12,134 nucleotides of DNA from positions 1-12,134 of the forward strand of contig CADATR010000041.1 of the NCBI GenBank assembly GCA_902790885.1. The letters are read 5' to 3'. The stretch's first letter is position 1; each line of letters starts with the position of its first letter. Shown piece after piece: positions 1-4,952 of the stretch. The notes under the pieces were generated by a model, which was given only the letters and a program-made list of their open reading frames with translations, had not been told where the DNA came from and ran no database searches. The translations under genes and the position numbers were made by a program. Origin of the DNA: an uncultured Eubacteriales bacterium (GTDB taxonomy: Bacteria > Bacillota_A > Clostridia > Peptostreptococcales > Anaerovoracaceae).

Positions 1-175
1 ATGCTATCTGACAGGCCACCTTTCGATGGCTTTCTTTTGATGCCCCCATACTTATTTATTAGTCGTTACTGTGTATTTTCAAACTTGCCACCTCGTCTTT
101 CTTCGTTACCTTGTGACTAAATGATATGAGAGTGCTCTCTTTAAGAACATTGCAGTTTATGCTCAAAAAATGCAA
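1..175. other. Left-edge non-coding stretch
   Basis: I find no gene I can support here. On the minus strand an open frame begins with ATG near position 50 (MGASKESHRK...) and runs off the left edge, but it has no Shine-Dalgarno sequence. On the plus strand AGGCCA (13-18) can pair with TGGCTT (27-32, one G-T wobble), followed by TCTTTT. This could be a weak terminator for a rightward gene outside the window. The stretch is AT-rich like the operon next to it. Confidence 0.4.
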
Positions 176-200
176 AGAGCATCATTCACAACGATGCTCT
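176..200 (-). terminator. Intrinsic terminator of the AraC-like operon
   Basis: A perfect 8-bp inverted repeat (AGAGCATC at 176-183, GATGCTCT at 193-200) has a 9-nt loop and lies 13 bp past the stop codon at 214. Read on the minus strand, the stem is followed by TTTGCATTTTTTG, a suitable U-rich tail. Confidence 0.75.
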
Positions 201-213
201 CAAATAATCATTC

Positions 214-1359
214 TTATTCAAAATAGGTATCATCACCTATGACTTCATCGTTATTCCCCCACAATTCTTCGATATAGTCTTCAAATTTATTTATTTCCTG
301 TTCAGCTTTTTCATTTTCCAATTCCATTTCCATTAGAGTATTCTCTAGTCTATCTTCCGGATTGATGTCATCATATTCTTCCCAGGTCTCTACATCTGAA
401 CTATCTGCATATGGATCTTCCGACAATTCATCAAGACTATCATCTCCGAAATAATAATCGAAAGCTTCACTGTTATTCATTTCATATTCAAGATGATAAT
501 TAAAATCCTCTATTTCATACATTCCGCGTATTTCTTTCTCCATTTCTTCAATTTCAAATCTGAAGTCATATAGTGCCTCATCACACAAAGATTCAAGAGC
601 TTGTCCGGTATTTAAGGATTCTCTATAAAGGTTCAATATCTGTTCAACAGTGAATCCATATTGTCTCCGGCATTCTTCGACTTTCAAGAACTTCAAATAC
701 TCATCTTTCTTAATAGTATGCCTTTTATGTGTTTCTACTGTCGCCATTCTATTTGACATCTCCTTGCGTTTGATTTGCATCAGTTCATCTTTCAGACTAT
801 AGTTTTCATCAATCAAGCGTTTTATTTCTTCAATATAATTATCTGATTTTTTCTCGGCCACCTGATTGATTATTGCCAGTTCATCTTTCAGATGAGTGTT
901 TTCCTCTTGTATTCGCTTTACTTGTGCTATGTATTTTTTGGTTTTTTCTTTTGTCAATATGAAGCTTCGACCTTGAGGAAATATTTCCATTTTTAAAATG
1001 TCATTTAGATGTTTGACTTCTGGGACTTTGTACCCTTCATTTCTTAACTTTTGCGGAGGCTTTCCAACCATTGCCCTAACGTCTGTAGAAAACCTGGAAG
1101 CATCGGAAATACCATATTTTTCTGCTACATGTTCGGATGTTTTTCCCGAAATAAAATCTTGCAATGCGCAGTATAACTTTCTATCTCTAATGTATTTTTT
1201 AATAGTTCGGCCTTCCGGTTCTACACAAGAAAAGAATTCGTCAGCATCTCTTCCTGGAACATTCAATAGTTTTTCAGCTGCGTCGAAGAGAACTCCTTTA
1301 TTTTCCGTTATATTGTCTTCGATATAATCTATGGTATTGTCGTAATCCTTTATTGACAT
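214..1359 (-). CDS. AraC-like HTH protein with coiled coil and acidic tail
   Basis: 381 aa. Residues about 8-105 resemble a two-helix-turn-helix AraC/XylS domain: an N-terminal YIEDNITE-like helix, then RTIKKYIRDRKL and a second HTH (SEHVAEKYGISDASRF, ending VGKPPQKLR). The first HTH is a poor match. Residues about 136-205 are a predicted coiled coil holding two copies of an ENxxLKDEL unit 32 residues apart. Residues about 265-381 are strongly acidic (Asp/Glu/Tyr-rich). AraC regulators usually carry the HTH at the C-terminus after a sensor domain, so an N-terminal HTH joined to a coiled coil is unusual. The start ATG has GAGGT upstream. It lies 18 bp after the 96-aa gene, in the same operon, and both are visibly AT-rich compared with the rest. 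A DNA-binding role is inferred; the target is unknown. It could instead be a structural or partition-type coiled-coil protein. Confidence 0.75.
   Translation of the reverse strand: MSIKDYDNTIDYIEDNITENKGVLFDAAEKLLNVPGRDADEFFSCVEPEGRTIKKYIRDRKLYCALQDFISGKTSEHVAEKYGISDASRFSTDVRAMVGKPPQKLRNEGYKVPEVKHLNDILKMEIFPQGRSFILTKEKTKKYIAQVKRIQEENTHLKDELAIINQVAEKKSDNYIEEIKRLIDENYSLKDELMQIKRKEMSNRMATVETHKRHTIKKDEYLKFLKVEECRRQYGFTVEQILNLYRESLNTGQALESLCDEALYDFRFEIEEMEKEIRGMYEIEDFNYHLEYEMNNSEAFDYYFGDDSLDELSEDPYADSSDVETWEEYDDINPEDRLENTLMEMELENEKAEQEINKFEDYIEELWGNNDEVIGDDTYFE
781..892 (-). repeat. 96-bp-spaced internal repeat coding for a coiled-coil unit
   Basis: CAGTTCATCTTTCAGA occurs exactly at 781-796 and 877-892, a 96-bp (32-codon) period in frame. 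It encodes two similar peptides, ENTHLKDEL and ENYSLKDEL, each after a KRI/KRL segment. This suggests internal duplication within the coiled coil. Confidence 0.7.
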
Positions 1360-1377
1360 TTCACAACCTCACTATTT

Positions 1378-1668
1378 CTAAGCTGCAGCCTTCTGTATTC
1401 TTTCCTTTGTTTTATTTAGTACTGCAATTTCATTTTGACTTTCAATGTATCTAATGTAAAGCCTTAATTTATCCATCGTCCTATGGATTGCGCAATCAGT
1501 CTTTCCTCTACTGTGTTTTAATGCTAATTCCAATGCAACTCCATTTTGATAATATCTTTCCACGCCCTTTCTTCTGTTTTGTGAGAACAAGAAGTACTCT
1601 CGCCCTTCGAACACAATATAAAAGTCATTGTACGATTTTCTAGTTCTGCAAAAGATCTTAGTTTTCAT
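1378..1668 (-). CDS. Basic 96-aa protein of unknown function
   Basis: I do not recognise a family. The protein is rich in Lys and Arg, with aromatic residues near the N-terminus (SYNDFYIVFEGREYFLF) that look like beta strands. A more helical C-terminal half ends KERIQKAAA. There is no signal peptide or membrane segment. The start ATG has an excellent ribosome binding site (GAGGAGGAAATAGCT before ATG). It is first in an AT-rich operon with the AraC-like coiled-coil gene, 18 bp between them. A small basic protein next to a HTH protein could bind nucleic acid, but this is only inference. Confidence 0.7.
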   Translation of the reverse strand: MKTKIFCRTRKSYNDFYIVFEGREYFLFSQNRRKGVERYYQNGVALELALKHSRGKTDCAIHRTMDKLRLYIRYIESQNEIAVLNKTKERIQKAAA

Positions 1669-1703
1669 AGCTATTTCCTCCTCTTTTTCGATGATTAGAT
1701 TCT

Positions 1704-1733
1704 ATATAAGAAGTGCTACTCTAAACATTGCAA
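1704..1733 (-). promoter_or_regulatory. Possible promoter of the AT-rich operon
   Basis: On the minus strand TTGCAA (1728-1733) and TTATAT (1704-1709) are separated by 18 bp and lie about 35 bp before the start codon of the 96-aa gene. The match to sigma-A consensus is moderate and the spacing is one base long. The similar strings TTTTGCA and TTTGCGA sit just upstream. Confidence 0.3.
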
Positions 1734-1781
1734 AACTTATCCTACTTTCGCAAAGCAGTGGCTAAAATACCGTCATGTATT

Positions 1782-1800
1782 GCGGCACTTTAAGTGCCGC
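1782..1800. repeat. 19-bp palindrome at the base-composition boundary
   Basis: GCGGCACTT (1782-1790) and AAGTGCCGC (1792-1800) form a perfect 9-bp inverted repeat around one T, 7 bp past the stop codon of the YdbC-like gene. Neither strand has a T tract after it, so it is not a standard intrinsic terminator. It could end transcription with a factor, stabilise the mRNA 3' end, or bind a dimeric protein. Confidence 0.6.
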
Positions 1801-1807
1801 ATAATGA

Positions 1808-2101
1808 CTACCTTGCGTAGTCGTCCCTCATGGGAGTAGAGTGTTCCTGGGCTCTGGATCTGAATCTGTCCACAAGCGCCTTGGTCAGCTTCATTGCCTG
1901 ATCCTCAGTCAGGGTAATGCCGCGGCCCATACGGTCGTGATTCGCATTCCAGTCCCTCACATCGATTTTCGGCTTGCCGCCGTTCCATGCGACTACATTG
2001 ACCTCTTTGGTCCACTTCTCATCCCTGTTTTCAATCGAATCGATCACTCCGATGTGTTCGACGATCTCAAAGGTTACCTCATTGCTTCTGTTTTCTGCCA
2101 T
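1808..2101 (-). CDS. YdbC/PC4-family single-stranded nucleic-acid-binding protein
   Basis: 97 aa. The central part (KEVNVVAWNGGKPKIDVRDW, then MGRGITLT at about 58-65) matches what I recall of the YdbC family, bacterial relatives of the PC4 transcription coactivator that bind ssDNA or RNA as dimers. The length is slightly above the usual ~75-80 aa because of a polar tail (SRAQEHSTPMRDDYAR). The start ATG follows GAAAGGAGCTGTAT, a good ribosome binding site. It is the last gene of the accessory run, 34 bp after the RadC-like gene. In mobile elements such proteins probably handle single-stranded DNA during transfer or replication. The family call is by recognition of conserved residues, not by search. 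Confidence 0.8.
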   Translation of the reverse strand: MAENRSNEVTFEIVEHIGVIDSIENRDEKWTKEVNVVAWNGGKPKIDVRDWNANHDRMGRGITLTEDQAMKLTKALVDRFRSRAQEHSTPMRDDYAR

Positions 2102-2135
2102 ATACAGCTCCTTTCGGTTAAGTTGAAATAGTATT

Positions 2136-2630
2136 TTATCTTTCCCAGTCCCTGCGTTTGGGCCTGAGTTTATCGAGCAATCCTTCGCTCCTAAAGCTGT
2201 AGATATCGCCTGTCTCTCCGGCGACTATGATGTGATCAAGCATCCTAACGCCAAGCAGATCTGAGCAGGCGAGTAGCCTCTTCGTGACATCCTTGTCTTC
2301 CTGGCTTGGGTTTATGTTCCCGCTCGGATGGTTGTGGATCGCGATGAACCCTCCGGAGTTCGACAGGATGATGCTCTTGAATATCTCGCGGGGAGATACC
2401 ACTGAAGAGTCCAGCGAGCCGACGCTGCAGATGTTGAGATTTATAGGCTGCCCGTTTACCTTCAGATTGAGGACCGCAAAGACCTCTCTGTCATAGCTGG
2501 CCAACTCATCTGCGATCAACCGGAGGGCATCATCCGGCGTCCTGATCTTCTCTGCGCTGTAAAGTGATGGCTCCTTTACCATGCGGATGGTGACAACGTC
2601 TATCTTCTCGTCATTAGGTCTCCTGCCCAT
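2136..2630 (-). CDS. Short RadC-family JAB/MPN domain protein
   Basis: 164 aa. Residues about 25-155 form a JAB-type metalloprotease-like domain. The JAMM signature is intact: Glu49 (DREVFAVLNL), His99-Asn-His101-Pro-Ser-Gly, Ser109 and Asp112. Chromosomal RadC is about 220 aa and has an N-terminal helix-hairpin-helix region. Here that region is missing, as is common for copies on plasmids and integrative elements. The old DNA-repair role of RadC is not established, so a metal-dependent peptidase or DNA-associated role is only inferred. The start ATG at 2630 lies inside the end of the upstream 51-aa gene (17-bp overlap), with only a weak GGGGATGG ahead of it, so translation is probably coupled. 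Confidence 0.87.
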   Translation of the reverse strand: MGRRPNDEKIDVVTIRMVKEPSLYSAEKIRTPDDALRLIADELASYDREVFAVLNLKVNGQPINLNICSVGSLDSSVVSPREIFKSIILSNSGGFIAIHNHPSGNINPSQEDKDVTKRLLACSDLLGVRMLDHIIVAGETGDIYSFRSEGLLDKLRPKRRDWER

Positions 2631-2769
2631 TGATCACCATCCCCTCGAGCGATACTGAGATCACCTCGCCATCATTCAGCGCCTCGACCAGTTCCTTAAG
2701 GGTCTTATCAGTTTCCGTAACTGTAGGATCCTTCGCTTTCACTACTGTATCCGACATCTTCATGCACAT
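2614..2769 (-). CDS. Small acidic protein of unknown function (51 aa)
   Basis: Residues begin MCMKMSDTVVKAKDPT and end LEGMVINGQET. The frame extends further upstream, but AAGGAGG lies 9 bp before the ATG at 2769, which fixes the start there. It overlaps the upstream 103-aa gene by 62 bp and the downstream RadC-like gene by 17 bp. I recognise no domain. The middle (TDKTLKELVEALNDGEVISVSLEG) looks like one helix followed by a strand. Overlaps on both sides with good signals support a real gene in a tight operon. Confidence 0.6.
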   Translation of the reverse strand: MCMKMSDTVVKAKDPTVTETDKTLKELVEALNDGEVISVSLEGMVINGQET

Positions 2770-3019
2770 CTTTAGACACCTCCTTCTTCTCAGGCTTCTG
2801 ATCCTCGCCATCCATGAGCCATGCGAGTTCTCCGTGATTGGCTTTGATCGCGTCCTGCAGATCAAAGATGTTTTCCATCTCCGTTATCAGATCGTTCTTA
2901 AGTATCGACCTGCCATCGAGCGTCTTGATCTTGTTCGCTGTGTCGAAGCCTTTTTCCTTAAGCTTCTCCATCGTCTTCAGCTTGGATTTGTTCAATCCGT
3001 TCTTCTTCTCCGCTGCCAT
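2708..3019 (-). CDS. Unknown 103-aa charged protein
   Basis: I do not recognise a family. The N-terminal half is Lys-rich and probably helical (KSKLKTMEKLKEKGFDTANK), a middle part contains LDGRSILKNDLITEMENIFD, and the C-terminal third is low complexity (KPEKKEVSKD... SSESEGSYSYGN) and probably disordered. The ATG at 3019 has AGGAGGAGACGG directly before it, a strong ribosome binding site. It overlaps the Cys-rich gene upstream and the 51-aa gene downstream, each by 62 bp, which indicates a compressed operon. Confidence 0.65.
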   Translation of the reverse strand: MAAEKKNGLNKSKLKTMEKLKEKGFDTANKIKTLDGRSILKNDLITEMENIFDLQDAIKANHGELAWLMDGEDQKPEKKEVSKDVHEDVGYSSESEGSYSYGN

Positions 3020-3155
3020 CCGTCTCCTCCTCTTCTTTCTTCCTGCCTAATATCTCGAGCATGCAGTATCCGCAGAATGGTGCGAGTTTGCTGCGGTATC
3101 TGCAGTTATCCGGGCACATTGTCCTTATCCCCGGTGGCTTAGGTATCGGTCTCAA
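2958..3155 (-). CDS. Four-cysteine, probable zinc-binding small protein
   Basis: 65 aa if it starts at TTG 3155. The core CPDNCRYRSKLAPFCGYC has the spacing C-x3-C-x9-C-x2-C, a small zinc-ribbon or knuckle pattern, followed by an acidic tail (KKEEEETDGSGEEE...). I prefer the TTG start because it overlaps the stop of the upstream gene as TTGA and has GCAGGTG at suitable spacing. ATG at 3119 (53 aa) and GTG at 3164 are alternatives. All keep the cysteines. Similar short Cys proteins occur in clostridial integrative elements as far as I recall. The function is unknown; DNA or protein binding is likely. Confidence 0.6.
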   Translation of the reverse strand: MRPIPKPPGIRTMCPDNCRYRSKLAPFCGYCMLEILGRKKEEEETDGSGEEERIEQIQAEDDGEA

Positions 3156-3487
3156 CCAATACACCTGCTGTCGTCTAGCAGTTCATCACCATACGAAGTG
3201 AATGTGTACCAATAGGTATGATCAAATTTGTCCTGACTGTGAGTCGCAACTTTTATGATCCCCTTTTCCACCAACTTCTTTACGGAATGCCGCACCATAT
3301 CTTCCGTAAGAAATGGCAGATGAACTGTCATTGTCTTCTGTGAACACTTCACCCAGAAGTACCCGTGCCTGTAAGTAGTCTCATCGCCGGTGAACTGGAG
3401 GGCTCTAAGGAAGTCTGCTATTACAGCTTCCCTGAGTCCGCAAACAGCCGCGATGTCTGTATTGAATTTCCTCTCGTTGTAGTTCAT
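3152..3487 (-). CDS. Small winged-helix-like DNA-binding protein
   Basis: 111 aa. MNYNERKFNTDIAAVCGLREAVIADFL looks like the first helices of a winged helix. FLTEDMVRHSVKKLVEKGIIKV resembles a recognition helix plus wing entry, and TYWYTFTSYGDELL a closing strand. This pattern is seen in N-terminal domains of phage or plasmid replication-organiser proteins and in small regulators. No second domain is present. The ATG at 3487 is chosen because GGAGG lies 9 bp ahead; the frame is open to 3514. It is the first gene of the accessory run that ends with the YdbC-like gene. A terminator-type hairpin lies only 33 bp upstream, leaving no room for a normal promoter after it. Fold assignment is by pattern only. 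Confidence 0.6.
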   Translation of the reverse strand: MNYNERKFNTDIAAVCGLREAVIADFLRALQFTGDETTYRHGYFWVKCSQKTMTVHLPFLTEDMVRHSVKKLVEKGIIKVATHSQDKFDHTYWYTFTSYGDELLDDSRCIG

Positions 3488-3514
3488 TTTTACTGTCCTC
3501 CATATTTTGAGCAA

Positions 3515-3560
3515 AATAATAGAGGCGGCTGCTTGTATAAGCCTCCGCCTCTGCGTCAGT
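3515..3560 (-). terminator. Hairpin repeat copy A (terminator of the ATPase gene)
   Basis: AGAGGCGG (3521-3528) pairs with CCGCCTCT (3545-3552), with an inner GCTT/AAGC stem. On the minus strand the stem is followed by ATTATTTTG, so it can end transcription of the ATPase gene. The 6 bases before (AATAAT) and 8 bases after (GCGTCAGT) are the same as in copy B at 4886-4929; only the loops differ (16 against 14 nt). Confidence 0.7.
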
Positions 3561-3584
3561 TGCGTCCTGTCTTAATTGGTCCTA

Positions 3585-4808
3585 TCAAATAAGCCACACC
3601 GGAATAATATAGTTGTCCTTGTCAATTGCACTGAGGTCCTGCTTCATGCAAATTATTGCGCCTTTCCCTTTCGGTACAGATGCCCGATCCAGCAGAGAAA
3701 ATACTTTGGTCAATTCCCTTCCCGGATTAGATGACCTCTTAATCTCGATTGGATTAAGCTCACCATCCCGCTCCAGAACAATATCAATCTCCTTCGCATC
3801 CTTGTCACGATAATAGTACATGAACGGCTCTTGTCCGCAACCCAGGAATGATTTTGCCACCTCTGATACGACATAGTTTTCAAGTATTGCTCCGCTCATT
3901 GCACCATTAGCGAGAGTTTCCGCACTGCTCCATCTTGTCAGATAACAGACGAGTCCAGTGTCATAGAAGTACAGCTTTGGTGTCTTGATAAGCCTCTTTA
4001 GAAGATTATTTGAATAAGGGTGAAGATAGAATATTATCCCAAGTGTCTCAAGGATCCCAAGCCAGTCTTTGACCTGCTTCTGATTGATATCAGCATCTTT
4101 AGCTATCTCTGCCATGTTTATCATCTGGCCGCATCTGGCTGCCACAGCAGTAACAAATCTCATAAACTTCAGAGAATCGATTGAATCGGAAATCTCCCTC
4201 ACATCTCTTTCAATATATGTTGATATATAGCCGCTGTAAAACATGTGGATGTTAGTTATCTGGCCGCTGGCAATCGCCGGCATAGAGCCGCGATATATGC
4301 GCTCATAGATGCCATCCAGATCAGCTGGTATCCTTTTTCCCTTCCTTTCACTCAAATCACCCAGATCAACTTTGAATGGCTGAAGCTCGCGCTCGCTTAT
4401 TTCCGCCTGTGATAAAGGTGTGAGTGACAAGACCGCCACTCTTCCGGCCAGAGACTCTCTTATCCCTTCCATCAGTTTGAAGGCCTGTGAGCCTGTCAGC
4501 CAGAAAGCCCCAGGTTCTTTCATCCTGTCTGCAATGATCTTTATATAAGTGAACAACTCCGGGGCATACTGGACCTCATCTATGAGAACCGGCGGCTTGT
4601 GTATCTGCAGAAATAGTTCCGGATCATTTTTTGCCAATGCCCTCTCATTCAGATCATCAAGAGACACATAAGAACGATCAGTGTCTTCCATTAGTTTCTG
4701 AAGCATAGTAGTCTTACCGACCTGCCTAGGGCCGGTAACAAGCACTACCGGATATTCAGCACTTGCATCTCTTACTATAGATTCAAGACTTCTTTTTAAA
4801 TATTTCAT
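3585..4808 (-). CDS. AAA ATPase with C-terminal DUF4143/PD-(D/E)XK-like region
   Basis: 407 aa, full length for the AAA_14/DUF4143 family. Walker A is GPRQVGKTT (26-34) and Walker B is VLIDEVQ (74-80). LTGSQ at 104-108 fits sensor 1. The middle contains YIERDVRE (198-205) and a probable winged helix (MAEIAKDADINQKQVKDWL, 232-250). The C-terminal part has KEIDIVLE (339-346) and IEIKRS (354-359), the Asp/Glu-x-Lys pattern of a restriction-nuclease-like fold. Members are common in gut bacteria and often stand alone; their biological role is unsettled. The start ATG has AAAAGGA 8 bp upstream. The gene has its own promoter and operator-like dyad and is bounded by matching terminator hairpins, so it behaves as a separate cassette within the element. 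Confidence 0.88.
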   Translation of the reverse strand: MKYLKRSLESIVRDASAEYPVVLVTGPRQVGKTTMLQKLMEDTDRSYVSLDDLNERALAKNDPELFLQIHKPPVLIDEVQYAPELFTYIKIIADRMKEPGAFWLTGSQAFKLMEGIRESLAGRVAVLSLTPLSQAEISERELQPFKVDLGDLSERKGKRIPADLDGIYERIYRGSMPAIASGQITNIHMFYSGYISTYIERDVREISDSIDSLKFMRFVTAVAARCGQMINMAEIAKDADINQKQVKDWLGILETLGIIFYLHPYSNNLLKRLIKTPKLYFYDTGLVCYLTRWSSAETLANGAMSGAILENYVVSEVAKSFLGCGQEPFMYYYRDKDAKEIDIVLERDGELNPIEIKRSSNPGRELTKVFSLLDRASVPKGKGAIICMKQDLSAIDKDNYIIPVWLI

Positions 4809-4819
4809 ACGTCGAATCC

Positions 4820-4860
4820 TTTTCGGCTAATCTGTACTATGATTACATAATAGCCGAAAA
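4820..4860. promoter_or_regulatory. Operator-like dyad at the ATPase promoter
   Basis: TTTTCGGCTA (4820-4829) and TAGCCGAAAA (4851-4860) are perfect 10-bp inverted arms, start to start 31 bp (about three helical turns). One arm lies beside and partly over the -10 box, the other covers the Shine-Dalgarno region. The -10-side arm lies before the likely transcription start, so the dyad cannot be an mRNA hairpin. A dimeric repressor site is the simplest reading; the regulator is unknown. Confidence 0.6.
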
Positions 4861-4875
4861 AGATGCGTTTGGCAA
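4847..4875 (-). promoter_or_regulatory. Sigma-A type promoter of the ATPase gene
   Basis: On the minus strand TTGCCA (4870-4875) and TATTAT (4847-4852) are spaced by exactly 17 bp, about 40 bp before the ATPase start codon. This is the best promoter match in the window. Confidence 0.65.
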
Positions 4876-4885
4876 GATAGGTCAT

Positions 4886-4929
4886 AATAATAGAGGCGGT
4901 CGCTGTTAAGCTTCCGCCTCTGCGTCAGT
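4886..4929 (-). terminator. Hairpin repeat copy B (terminator of the adhesin gene)
   Basis: AGAGGCGG (4892-4899) pairs with CCGCCTCT (4914-4921) across a 14-nt loop, 23 bp past the adhesin stop codon. On the minus strand it is followed by ATTATTATG, a weaker tail than copy A. Flanks are identical to copy A. Confidence 0.65.
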
Positions 4930-4952
4930 AATTCGTTATTGCCCGATGCTGC

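Noticed and set aside
1782..1800. Intrinsic terminator of the YdbC-like gene
   Set aside because: The stem is good, but no T-rich run follows on either strand, so I list it as a palindrome only.
2630..3142. 170-aa plus-strand frame
   Set aside because: It is antisense to several minus-strand genes with good ribosome binding sites and has no start signal of its own.
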